In this document: positions 1 through 9,754 of the stretch, piece after piece
Layout: each line of letters opens with the position of its first letter
How positions within the stretch are numbered: the first letter of the stretch is position 1
From: Flaccisagitta enflata
Taxonomy: Eukaryota; Chaetognatha; Sagittoidea; Aphragmophora
Reading direction: 5' to 3'
Length of the DNA stretch: 64,000 nucleotides
NCBI GenBank assembly: GCA_965153355.1
Contig: OZ231128.1
Span: 52,018,001-52,082,000, forward strand
The notes under the pieces: model-generated
What the model saw: only the letters and a program-made list of their open reading frames with translations
What the model was told of the DNA's origin: nothing
Database searches by the model: none
Made by a program: the position numbers and the translations under genes

Positions 1-290
1 GGTAAAAATCTCAAAAAAAAAAAAAAAAAAAGGTAGGATTTGCGCCTTGAGGCTAGGATTTGGGCCTCAAGGTTGGAATTTGGGCCTCAAGACTGGGATT
101 TTTGCCTCGAGACTGGAATTTAGGCCTCAAGACTGGGATTTGAGGGGGGGATGAAGAAAGTGAAGAAGGAGAAAATCCCCCATATATGTGAAGAAAATGA
201 AGAAGGAGAAAATCCCCCATATGTGTGACCGACCGACCGACCAACCGACCGACATAGCGGAGTGTAGAGTCGAGTTGCACACGACTAGAT
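1..290 (+). repeat. Chimeric fragment: family B core joined to family A tail
   Basis: Positions 35-145 carry ~20-bp degenerate units of the 'gcctcaaggctgggatttgg' kind that form the core of family B elements. They are followed by two copies of the family B arm segment ending in cccccatatgtgtg (about 166-229). Instead of the expected family B 3' end, a (cgac)n tract and the family A 3' end follow (gacatagcggagtgtagag, then a hairpin-like gag ttg/cac acgacta). Seen directly. The join may be a recombination product or a nested insertion with loss of one end. Confidence 0.6.
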
Positions 291-540
291 AAACCCTTAA
301 TATCTTAAGATAAACCTTAAGATAAACCTTAAGATAAACCCTTAATATCCATGATGGTTCTTGTAATATTTCCCTAAAAAGTGACCGTGAATTTTTTGGC
401 ATCCCCTTACTACTTTGAGTCACCGGCTTTTGCCCCCTTGACAGGTACCTTGATGTCTTTTGACGCCTTGACGCCTAAACGGCATGTTATTCCACCCACT
501 CGACTCGTGCAGCAAAGACCCCATTTTTAATCACAAGCTC

Positions 541-630
541 GCAATTCTACAACCCGCTACGAAGGTTGATTTGTTGGTTGGTCTGTCGGTCGATCGCCGT
601 TTGCTTTTTTAGCGTTTTTGACTGGGGCAA
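541..630 (-). repeat. Family A remnant
   Basis: It has the 'gcaattctacaacccgct' start typical of the inverted family A tail, then ggttggtctgtcggtcg, then 'tttttagcgtttttgac', which matches the inner part of family A copies elsewhere (9660-9690, 19000). It directly abuts the 631-6169 foldback. Confidence 0.45.
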
Positions 631-944
631 ATACAGCTGGAGAGCGTCAAACCCGTTGGAATTGGCGGGGCCACTCTCAAACTCGCTGATTCCAACAGTT
701 TTAACAGGATTTTTTCATAGTTTATATAGTAAAAAAAATAAAGGTCTATTGTTCTCAAAATAGGTCATTTTCAATTTTCTTCGTTTTCTGCCCATTAAGG
801 GCCCCTAGGGAGCTGACATTGGTGATGCATTAATCTGGAATACTCCCCACCCCTAAGGGGCCCCAAATTGGGGTATAAAAATTTTCATGTTAAATCCGCT
901 GATTTTAACGGGGGCGGGCTCACTTTTTTAAGTGACCATGCTAA

Positions 945-1545
945 AACCGCTGATTTTAACAGGTTTGACGCCAAAATTCCATATTTTGATCCTCCATTGG
1001 ATTGTCAAACATCATGGGACCTCATATGGTGACAAAAAGGAGTTTGTGAGCACACATGAGCTAGCATAAGCATGCATGAGCAAGCATGAGTATGCATGAG
1101 CAAGTATGTTAAAACCGCTGATCTTAACAGGTTTAATGCCAAAATTCCCTTTTTTTGATCCTCCACATGCTCATCTTACATTATGAGACCATATATGGTG
1201 ACAAAAAAAGCATGTGAGCACACATGAGCAAGCATGAGCAAGCATGCTAAAACCGTTGATTTTAACAGGTTTAAAGCCAAAATTCCCTATTTTGATCCTC
1301 TTCATGCTTATCTAACATTATGAGACCCTTTATGGTAACAAAAAATAGTAAGAGAGCTCACATGAGCAAGCATTAGCAAACATGAGCAAGCATGTTAAAA
1401 ACGCTGATTTTAACAGGTTTAATGCCAAAATTCCCCATGTTGATCCTCCTTATGCTTGCTTTAATGGTGACCAAAAAAGAGCAGGTAAGTACACATGAGC
1501 AAGCATGAGCAAGCCTGCTAAAATCGCTGAATCTAAGTAAGCACA
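945..1545 (+). repeat. Tandem ~140-bp units in the left foldback arm
   Basis: At least four units each read 'catgctaaaaccgctgattt' - taacagg - 'gccaaaattcc' - 'gatcctcc' - 'atggtgacaaaaa' - 'cacatgagcaagcatgagca'. Starts lie near 947, 1107, 1247 and 1392, with a partial unit near 1518. The mirror set lies at about 5170-5870 in the right arm. Within each unit, the short words atgagcaagc/atgagcatgc repeat again. Confidence 0.7.
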
Positions 1546-1639
1546 CTAACTCACTTGTCAGTACAATGACGGATGGTGAAAGGATGTTGATTCAGCCTGT
1601 GGTGTAATTCAGAGACATTTGCCATTAAACCCGTTAAAA

Positions 1640-2485
1640 TTGTATGGGAGGAAGATTTGCCCCTCTCACACGGAACAAACCCACCTCCTATATTAGTTGC
1701 TCGCCTAAGCTTTGGTATGGATCTCCGTCCCAATGGCTCTTTAGTTGCTCGCATCGGTTCAGTGTCAAATAGGATTGTCTTTTAATTGTTCAATAATGTC
1801 TCTTTATATTCCTCTGGGGTATTTGATTGTCATTGAAGGAAGAGCCAGTGTGAAGCCTCAAAACCTCATAAGGGACCTGAGATGGAAGATAACAATGTGA
1901 AGATATATGGCACTAATCTCTAATCTCTAATCACTAAGAGGAGGAATCTTGGAGAAGATGACAACGCCTTGGTGACAAACTTTAACCATCAGTATCTGCG
2001 CTAATTCCATCATGACATCTTTCATCATTGAATCATTGATTGATTAATTGTCATTGCATTTCCTCATTGTTGTATCTCTCTCTTTTGATAGAAGAAATGG
2101 TAACATTAGTATTAGTATCTGTTTGAATTGCAAGCCCAATGGTCTCTCTTCTCTTCCAGATAAGATAAACCATTGGGGTCTTCTTCTAACCAGACTTGTC
2201 TGGTTCGCCGCTTGCCATATATCATCACATTGTTATCTTCCATCTCAGGTCCCTTATGAGGTTTTGAGGCTTCACACTGGCTCTTCCTTCAATGACAATC
2301 GAATACCCCAGAGGAATATAAACAGACATTATTGAACAATTAAAAGACAATCCTATTTGACACTGAACCGATGCGAGCAACTAAAGAGCCATTGGGATGG
2401 AGATCCATACCAAAGCTTAGGCGAGCAACTAATATAGGAGGTGGGTTTGTTCCGTGTGAGAGGGGCAAATCTTCCTCCCATAAGT
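1640..2485. repeat. Inner inverted repeat 1 of the foldback
   Basis: About 1640-1905 (gtatgggaggaagatttgcc onward) is the reverse complement of about 2210-2485 with few differences. The spacer is about 300 bp. Both arms include the words gagcaactaaagagccattg and cctcaaaacctcataaggg. Confidence 0.75.
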
Positions 2486-3230
2486 GGTGCATCGTCATTA
2501 GGACCCATATCCAGTCTTGTCTGAGTCCATACACCTTCTGATTGCGGAAAGGGTGGTTTTTGAGCAAATAACAAGTGTCTAAATTTGGTCCCTTGCCTGT
2601 TTGTATTCAAGGCCCCGGTCCGTATGTGGAAGCATACTGCCTGTCCTTTTAAATAATCTAAGTGCGTCCAGAGTTTTATCTACCAGGGCCCGTAGTCTAA
2701 CTTGATGTGGCAGGGGCGCCCGACCCTAGTGAATTTGCCTCCTGTGATTTTACAAGGGCCGACTTTCTTTAACATTTTACTCATTCTTTATTAGCCAAGT
2801 CAAATCAGTAAGCAAAGGGCAAATCGTGTTTACCCGCTGAGACTCAGGAGACCAGCGCCCAGCGAAGTGTAATTTGTTTATTTGGTAAAACTTGTTTCTG
2901 GGAACGCACGGAGGTGTAAGAAGCTAATTTCTACTACTTCACTTGTTTAAAATAAGATAAACCATTGGGGTCTTCTTCTAACCAGACTTGTCTGGTTCGC
3001 CGCTTGCCACCTCTAATCACTAATCTCTAATCACTAATCTCTTACAGATACTAATACTAATGTTACCATTTCTTCTATCAAAAGAGAGAGATACAACAAT
3101 GAGGAAATGCAATGACAATTAATCAATCAATGATTCAATGATGAAAGATGTCACGATGGAATTAGCGCAGATACTGATGGTTAAAGTTTGTCACCAAGGC
3201 GTCGTCATCTTCTCCAAGATTCCTCCTCTT
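1915..3230. repeat. Inner inverted repeat 2 of the foldback
   Basis: About 1925-2122 (tctctaatcactaagaggag onward) matches 3045-3230 in reverse complement. In addition, 2162-2218 (aaccattggggtcttcttct) recurs directly at 2952-3010. The region is a mosaic of both orientations, as expected from repeated template switching or nested insertions. Confidence 0.7.
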
Positions 3231-3558
3231 ACAATTGGTTTCATGAGCCTTGTGTTCTCATTTTTTCTCATTCATTCTTATGGTCCCTTTACAGCTCAAT
3301 ATCCAAAGAGCCAAAATGACAAATTTGAGCTAAACTTGCTGAAATCGGCAATCTAAGCATGCTTGCTCATTATGTTGACTCAGAACATGCTGGTTTTATC
3401 CCACCACCATGTCAATGATCAATATCTCATATTAAATATCTCTACAAATTGATCTAAAAGTTCAAATCTCATTGCAGTGTGAATTCCAAACCCTGCATGC
3501 AAAAAATGAAGGAAACAAGCGATTTGATTGTCATTGCATGCACAGAACATTATCATGA

Positions 3559-3795
3559 GCAAAATTAGCTTAGTAATGAGGATATACATGTGCAAAATGC
3601 GAAGAAAAGCACCACACATTTCGACTAATATTGAATAGCCTTGATTCATTGGTGAAAGAGGAAGATAATTCCTTATTCCTTATTTTCCTCTTTCACCTAT
3701 GAATTAAGGCTATTCAATATTAGTCGAAATATATGGTGTTGTTTCTACGCATTTTGCACATGTATATCCTCATTACTAAGCTCATGAAGGAAACC
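3559..3795. repeat. Hairpin with ~110-bp arms
   Basis: 3559-3672 (aaaattagcttagtaatgag onward) pairs with 3684-3795 with a very short loop (ccttattccttattt). The arms share 'catgtgcaaaatgcg' and 'tattgaatagcctt'. Confidence 0.75.
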
Positions 3796-3956
3796 AATTT
3801 TGACCAGTTTCAACATTTTGATTCTCCCATTACATTCTGTGTTACTCTGTTTCATTTAGCAGATCATCAGAGATTATGGGAGATACAGTATATTTTTCAT
3901 AGATGTAAGGCAATGGGGGCAAGAATAGGAAGAAAATAACCAGAGCTAATGATATT

Positions 3957-4155
3957 TGAACAAGGCCAGAAACACAGCCTCTGTAGTTGCCTGTGGGTGG
4001 GCAGGGGCAGTGATAGAGAAGGGCATTTGGGCAGTACCACTGTGCTTAGAACAATCAAATTGCCGAAAAAGTAAAAAGGGGACCAACTTACTGACCACTT
4101 GACTGGACAGACAGACGGAATGAGCGGGGTGTTGAGTTGCGTGGCACAAAACTAA
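3957..4155 (+). mobile_element. Family A element, diverged copy
   Basis: The head is gaacaaggccagaaacacagc, then the inner box gtgggtgggcaggggcagtg. The 'gccgaaaaagtaaaaagggg' block precedes a cgac/cagac tract, and the tail is 'gagcggggtgttgagttgcg'. Both the head and the tail hairpin are degraded compared with the copy at 18893. Confidence 0.6.
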
Positions 4156-4208
4156 AAAAACATTCATTGGTCTCCCTTTCACTTTCCAAAATTGCAAGTG
4201 GTAATTGC

Positions 4209-4580
4209 AAGGCCTGATTTTAGAGCGAGCCCACGAGCCCGATGCTCTCTTGTTCTGCAAGCCCTGAGCCCGGCAGGCTCTCTCTCATTGGGATAGATTC
4301 AAAGCGCCCAAGATGATTGAATGAAATTTTTGAAAAATCATCAAATTTTGAGTGGTTTTTCTATTTTATCATAAACTGACGGACTGACATACAGTGATAT
4401 TTTATCATTACATCATACAACCAGTAGCTGCTATCACAAATATAGCCTAATATCATGTGATATGCATTTAAAATTTGGCATAACATTTTACCGGGCTCAT
4501 AGTTTTTCTCTCGGGCTCAGTCAAATTGTGGGCAGCGAGCCCGACTGGCTCAGTCAAAAAAATCACTAAAATCAGGCCTG
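4209..4580. mobile_element. hAT-like MITE, 372 bp
   Basis: The ends are inverted: ggcctgattttag at the left and ctaaaatcaggcctg at the right. They are flanked by near-identical 8-bp words, gtaattgc (4201-4208) and tttattgc (4581-4588, 6 of 8 match). An 8-bp target duplication is the mark of the hAT superfamily. The interior repeats 'gagcccg' near both ends. No coding sequence. A related end motif (CAGGCCTGAGC) occurs at 41260-42098. Confidence 0.65.
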
Positions 4581-4676
4581 TTTATTGCATTACTGTCCCT
4601 GCCCGACTGTCTAGCCTTGTTTTTCAAGAAATCATTAGGAAAGAAAGTTAGGTTTGATATGGCTCAAAGTAGTTTT

Positions 4677-4775
4677 TAGTCGCCTACTACGCGACTCTAC
4701 AACCCGCTTTGTCGGTCCGTCGGTTTGTCAGTTCGTCACAATTTACTTTTTTTTGGGTTTTTTGGGTTTTTGTGG
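4677..4775 (-). repeat. Family A tail fragment (inverted)
   Basis: The tail hairpin agtcgcctactacgcgact is followed by ctacaacccgctttgtcggt, the ccgtcggt tract and gtcacaatttacttttttt, which is the 3' part of family A subfamily 3 in reverse. The head is missing. Confidence 0.6.
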
Positions 4776-4790
4776 TCTTTGGCCTCTTTG

Positions 4791-4906
4791 GCCCAAATGA
4801 TAAAGTGACCTCAAATACAGCCCCTGATAGTGAACATGGTGGTCTTTGGCTCTTTGGCCCAAATGATAAAGTGACCTCAAATACAGCCCCTGATAGTGAA
4901 CATGGT
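4791..4906 (+). repeat. Tandem duplication, ~60-bp unit
   Basis: Two nearly identical copies of tttggcccaaatgataaagt followed by gacctcaaatacagcccctg and atagtgaacatggt, joined by 'ggtctttggctc'. Confidence 0.85.
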
Positions 4907-6197
4907 AGTGGGATAAAACCAGCATGATCTGAGTCATCATAATGAGCAAGCATGCTTAGATTGCCAATTTCAGCAAGTTTAGCTCAAATTTGTCATTTTT
5001 GCTCTTTGGATATTGAGCTGTAAAGGGACCATAAGAATGAATGAGAAAAAATGAGAACACAAGGCTCATGAAACTAGTCTTAACAGGTTTAATGGCAAAT
5101 GTCTCTGAATTACACCACAGGCTGAATCAACATCCTTTCACCATCCGTCATTGTACTGACAAGTGAGTTAGTGTGCTTACTTACTCATTATGTCACCATA
5201 TAGGGTCTCATAATGTTAGATGAGCATGTAGAGGATCAAAATAGGGAACAGTGGGGTTAAACCTGTTAGATTCAGCGATTTTAGCAGGCTTGCTCATGCT
5301 TTTTCATGTGTTCTTACCTTCTCTTTTTTTGTCACCATTAAAACAAGCATGTGGAGGATCAACATGGGGAATTTTGGCATTAAACCTGTTAAAATCAGCG
5401 TTTTTAACATGCTTGCTCATGTTTGCTCATGCTTGCTCATGTGAGCTCTCTTACTATTTTTTGTTACCATAAAGGGTCTCATAATGTTAGATAAGCATGA
5501 AGAGGATCAAAATAGGGAATTTTGGCTTAAAACTTGTTAAAATAAACGGTTTTAGCATGCTTGCTCATGCTTGCTCATGTGTGCTCACATGCTTTTTTTG
5601 TCACCATATATGGTCTCATAATGTAAGATGAGCATGAGGAGGATCAAAAAAGGGAATTTTGGCATTAAACCTGTTAAGATCAGCGGTTTTAACATACTTG
5701 CTCATGCATACTCATGCTTGCTCATGCATGCTTATGCTTGCTCATGTGTGCTCACATACTCTTTTTTGTCACCATATGAGGTCCCATGATGTTAGACAAT
5801 CAATTGGAGGATCAAAATATGGCATTTTGGCGTCAAACCTGTTAAAATCAGCGGTTTTAGCATGGTCACTTAAAAAAGTGAGCCTGCCCCCGTTAAAATC
5901 AGCGGATTTGACATGAAAATTTTTTTACCCCAATTTGGGGCCCCTTTGGGGTGGGGAGTATTCCAGATTAATGCATCACCAAGGTCAGCTCCCTAGGGGC
6001 CCTTAATGGGCAGAAAACGAAGAAAATTGAAAATGACCTATTTTGAGAAAAATAGACATTTTTTTTTTTTCTATATAAACTATGAAAAAATCCTGTTAAA
6101 ACTGTTGGAATCAGCGAGTTTGAGAGTGGCCCCGCCAATTCCAACGGGTTTGACGCTCTCCAGCTGTATGTCTGTCTGTCTGTCAGTCGTCCATCTG

Positions 6198-6316
6198 TTT
6201 TTAGTTGTGGACACGCAACTCTATAAGAGGCTTTGTCCGTCGGTCAGTTGGTCCATTGGTCTGTGGTAATCAAGTTGAAAAATGTGAAAACACGCATTTT
6301 ACACACTGCTGTGTTA

Positions 6317-6399
<83 letters not shown>

Positions 6400-6478
6400 G
6401 GGTGGGTGAGGGTGTGAATGGGGATTGTACGCCCCTACCCACACGTCCGCAACAATATTGTGACCCTGCGTCACTTGT
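6198..6478 (-). mobile_element. Family A element (subfamily 2) with (GT)n core
   Basis: The tail in reverse is ttttagttgtggacacgcaa then ctctataagaggctttgtcc. It is followed by a gtcggtcagttggtcc tract, a (GT)39-type microsatellite core (6318-6395) and the inverted inner box gcccctacccacacgtccgc. The far end reads caacaatattgtgaccctgc, then gtcacttgtt, the same alternative head as in the copy at 8516. Confidence 0.7.
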
Positions 6479-6487
6479 TCCATTGAT

Positions 6488-6490
<3 letters not shown>

Positions 6491-6545
<55 letters not shown>

Positions 6546-6621
6546 TAGACAGGCAAGCAGGCAGACAGGCAGGCAGGCAGACAGGCAGGCAGACAGACAG
6601 GCAGACAGACAGACAGACAGG

Positions 6622-6664
<43 letters not shown>

Positions 6665-6665
6665 A
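6491..6665 (+). repeat. (AG)n then (AGAC/AGGC)n microsatellite
   Basis: A perfect (AG)n run changes at about 6529 into tetranucleotide units acag/gcag/gaca, an interrupted compound array. Confidence 0.95.
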
Positions 6666-6679
6666 CGCCGATAAGACAA

Positions 6680-7120
6680 TCACCCACGGCTTGCCCCTTC
6701 CCACACCTCTCGACATTGCCACGTTGTCACCTTGTTTTAAAAATCACCAACATTTTGCAGTTTTAAGGATGCTTATAGGATCCTTATCCTTGACTATTGC
6801 GGTGATATATGGCTTAAGTGAGTCTTTGTGGTGACGTATTAGGTGGGTGATGTGACATGTTTATACCCAGCATGTTCCAAGTCAAATTTGCATCGCCAAA
6901 CGGATTTCAATTGGTTAGAAAGTTACATCCAAACAAGTGACAGTCTCGCGAGAACTGCGCCGAAGGCAGTATAGCGCTAAATATGTTGGCAAAGTAGTTA
7001 AAATATGCATTATGGGGTATCAATTGAAAACCCATGATATTCTATATCGATTGATACCAGTAATTGTGATTTCGGAGAAAAAAATTTTTTTTGTCATACT
7101 TTCCTAGAAGAAGGCATTAA
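6680..7120. other. No gene or clear repeat seen
   Basis: About 440 bp of mixed sequence between a microsatellite and a family B element. I found no open frame of note, no splice-site-bounded exon and no internal repeat. Confidence 0.5.
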
Positions 7121-7122
7121 CT

Positions 7123-7690
7123 AGTCATCCAAGGATCGCACATGGTCAGCGGTACCCATTGCCCTGCTTGGGGTGACCAAGAGAAGTCGTGGAGTGAGAG
7201 CAGGGCAGCGGCCCCAAAGGGCCGATGTCCTGTAGGACACAGGGGGGAATTTCCAGACGTCCTGAGGGGGAATATAGCAGGCCTAAGAGGTAATTGAGGC
7301 GGGTTTGAGGTCTGGGGGGAAGATTTATGCCTGAAGATTAGATTTGAAGTCTGGGGGCAGGCTTTAGGCCTTGGGGGCAGATTTGAGGCCTGGAGGGCTG
7401 ATTTGAGGCCTGGAATGCTGATTTGAGGCCTTGAGAGCGGATTTGAGGCCTTGAGAGCTGATTTGAGGCCTGGAGAGCTGATTTGAGGCCCGGAGAGCTG
7501 ATTTTAGGCCTGGAGGGCTAATTTGAGGGCTTAGAGGGCCTAAATCAGGGCTGAGAGTGAGGATATGAGGCCTCGATAGCCAACCAGGGGGGGGGGGGGA
7601 CGGACGGAAGGACGGACGGACGGACGGACGTATGGAAATTCCCCCCTGTGTCCTACAGGACATCGGCCCTTTGGGGCCGCTGCCCAAAAA
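7123..7690 (+). mobile_element. Family B element, reference copy
   Basis: The head is gtcatccaaggatcgcacat then ggtcagcggtaccc, with the stem GCCCTGCT...AGCAGGGC. Arm 1 at 7205-7254 (gcagcggccccaaagggccg onward) is repeated inverted at 7634-7685 as arm 2. Between them are about ten 20-bp units of the kind tttgaggcctggagagctga (7270-7560), then a poly-G and (ggac)n tract (7590-7630). The element ends at gctgcccaaaaa. No coding capacity. Confidence 0.85.
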
Positions 7691-7776
7691 GGGTTGGTTA
7701 CGGGAAACGACGGATAAAGAGACAGAGATGGGGAGCAGGTAGTTGAGATAATGAAGATAGAATCAGAATGGCGGCC

Positions 7777-7779
<3 letters not shown>

Positions 7780-7829
<50 letters not shown>
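7780..7829 (+). repeat. (GA)n microsatellite
   Basis: Uninterrupted GA dinucleotides, followed by degenerate gtgag/gagag-rich sequence to about 7930. Confidence 0.95.
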
Positions 7830-7984
7830 GGCACAGGAGTGAGTGAGATTGAGCGTGAGAGGGCTAGAGCGAGAGTAACAGTGAGAGCTAGAGCCAGGGT
7901 GAAAGTGAGAGTGAGAGCAAAATCGAGGGTGAGCGTGATAACCACAAGTGACGCTGGGTAAGTGTCACAATATCGTTTCGAGTC

Positions 7985-8075
7985 ATGCTCATGTACCAAC
8001 GGACCGACAGACCAACAAACCGAAGGATCAATGGACGGACAAAACTTCTAGTAGAGTTGCCTGTCCGCAGCTAAA
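7985..8075 (+). repeat. Family A tail fragment
   Basis: catgctcatgtaccaacgga begins a ccgac/gac tract, followed by acggacaaaacttctagtag and agttgcctgtccgcagcta, a degraded subfamily 2 tail hairpin. Confidence 0.5.
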
Positions 8076-8515
8076 TACGAGGGTGATAGTAAGAGTAAGA
8101 GCTAGAGAGAAGGAGCTGCAACGCGACGGCGAGAAGATGAAACCAAGCAAGCTCATCTTTGGATATTTCACTTCTTAAAACCAACAAATGAAGAGACGTT
8201 AATTTTGATATATAAATGTTACTCATGCAAAACTTAATGACGGTTCGCGTCTCTCTTGAGGTGCTTGTATCGATCAACAAATAGTTAGAAGAGAGGATTT
8301 CCGACCTAATTTGCGTTTCTCAAAAATTACTTGTCGTGGCTTCGTTCGTTGCTGTGTCGGTCATTCGGTTGGTAAGTTGGTGAGTTCAGCTAACTTGTTA
8401 CTTATAGTAGGTGGGTTCAAATAACCTTTTATGGCGAGCTATTTTTGCATAACTGCCAATGTGCGACGCCTCACGAGGTTTGCACATGAGGTGGATATGT
8501 AACCGGATGGATATT

Positions 8516-8752
8516 TTTAGTTGCGGACATGCAACTCTATAAGAGGCTTCGTCCATCCATTAGTCCATCGGTCCATCGGTCCGTTGGTCCGTCAGTCCGT
8601 TGGTCCATCAGCATGAGTCAAAAAGCGGAAAAATGAGCGTTTAAGGTGTTTGTGTGTGGTTGGGCTTGGGGGCAATGGGAGTTGATGGGGGTTGGTTACC
8701 CCTGCCCACCCGTCCGCAACAATATTGTGACCCCGCGTCACTTGTTAAAGTT
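8516..8752 (-). mobile_element. Family A element (subfamily 2)
   Basis: Reverse orientation. Tail hairpin agttgcggacatgcaact, then ctataagaggcttcgtccat and a gtccatcggtccgt tract. The inner block 'gagtcaaaaagcggaaaaat' is followed by the box gcccacccgtccgcaac. The far end is aatattgtgaccccgcgtca, then cttgtt, an alternative head shared with 6430-6478. Confidence 0.7.
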
Positions 8753-8939
8753 CAGTATTGATAACGTGTCCTTATTTAGTTCATGGATTAGTAGTAATGT
8801 TGTCTAACTCAACTGTCACAATGGGGAAAGAAGTGTTCAAACTTCAATCGAAGATGGCTGATTGGATATGAGGGGGGTTAGGAAATCGAAGGATGAAAGA
8901 GAAATAGAAGGGTAAAAGAAATCGACTGGACCTGGGGAA

Positions 8940-9250
8940 AGCAAAGGAATTGACAAGTGCCAAGGTGATAGAGATGGTGGATGTGTTGGGGTTGGCCATG
9001 ATGGTGGCTGTGGTGGTTATGTTAGCGGTGGTGATTCTGTTGGTGGTGATGGTGGTGGTGGGGGTTGTGGTGGCGGAATTATATCCTGTTCCTCGCTTAA
9101 TGAGATTTTTGCGAAAAGCTGAGCGGAGTTTCGAAGGTTGGCTGATTGAAAGAGTGCCAGAACTGCGAGTAATTAGATTCTGAATGGCTGAATCGCGAAA
9201 AATTTCATTTCTCTCTTCCTTTCTCCTTCTGAAGCCAAAGAGAGCCAAAA
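8940..9250 (-). CDS. Weak candidate exon or chance ORF
   Basis: Both strands are open here. The minus frame gives a Ser/Arg/Lys-rich stretch (for example SGTLSISQPSKLRSAFRKN) running into a Thr-rich tract encoded by a degenerate ggtggtgat repeat. The plus frame gives a Val-rich hydrophobic run followed by a basic tail ending in a stop at 9183. The trinucleotide-like repeat alone would keep both frames open. I see no convincing acceptor or donor pair on either strand. It lies downstream of the Ig gene's exons on the minus strand, so a 3' exon of that gene is possible but unproven. Confidence 0.15.
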
Positions 9251-9373
9251 ACTGAACTCTCAGATTTGGCCATCGTACAGAGCACAGTCACTGACGGTGT
9301 CCGAATGTGCGAACTCAGGGTGTTGATGAGTACAATTTGGGTAACAAGGCCAAGTAGGTCGGGTGGATTTACA

Positions 9374-9440
9374 AACAGACGCAACAGACAGACAGATAGA
9401 CAGACAGACAGACAGACCGATCAACCAACGGAAAGACAAA
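9374..9440 (+). repeat. (CAGA)n tract
   Basis: Short run of acaga/cagac tetranucleotide units followed by a degenerate gaccgatcaacc tract. It may be the remnant of a family A (ggac)n tract. Confidence 0.6.
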
Positions 9441-9586
9441 TGGCAATAGGGTGCGTCGGCGCACCTAAAAACGAAAATGAAAGCTGAGTATGTTTCGAAG
9501 GAAGGAAATGTGAAATGGATTAGTGGCAATGCACTAAATATGCTCAAATTCCACCAGATACCTGTTAGAGAAAAGAGAAACAAGGC

Positions 9587-9752
9587 CGGATACACGGCTA
9601 CCAAAGTCGCGTGTGGGTGGGCAGGGGGAGTGACGAAAAAGGCTAACTCATGCATTTGGGCAGCCCAAAAACGTCAAAAACGCCAAAAGAGCTAACAGCG
9701 ACTGACCTACATAGCGGGTCATAGGGTCGCGTAGCACGCGACTAAGAACGGT
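9587..9752 (+). mobile_element. Family A element (subfamily 1)
   Basis: Head aacaaggccggatacacggc then taccaaagtcgcgtgtgggt and gggcaggg. The 'aaaacgtcaaaaacgccaaa' block precedes a short gac tract. The tail is acatagcgggtcatagggtc then gcgtagcacgcgactaa. Head box AGTCGCGT and tail hairpin agree as subfamily 1. Confidence 0.75.
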
Positions 9753-9754
9753 CG

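Larger units (their letters stand above)
3236..5077. repeat. Inner inverted repeat 3 of the foldback
   Basis: 3236-3410 (tttcatgagccttgtgttct onward) is the reverse complement of 4911-5077. The spacer of about 1.5 kb holds a hairpin (3559-3795), a family A copy (3957-4155), a hAT-like MITE (4209-4580) and a duplicated segment (4791-4906). Confidence 0.75.
631..6169. mobile_element. Large foldback element (about 5.5 kb) with ~1 kb inverted arms
   Basis: The left arm, 631 to about 1637, is the reverse complement of about 5080 to 6169. The match starts abruptly at atacagctggagagcgtcaa (631) and ends at its complement (6169). Flanks outside do not match each other. The arms contain small indels and substitutions, so the palindrome is old or was assembled gradually. 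No transposase-like reading frame is visible inside. Interior sequence is itself made of further inverted repeats. It resembles foldback (FB/Galileo-like) elements in form only; the family is not recognised. Confidence 0.8.
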
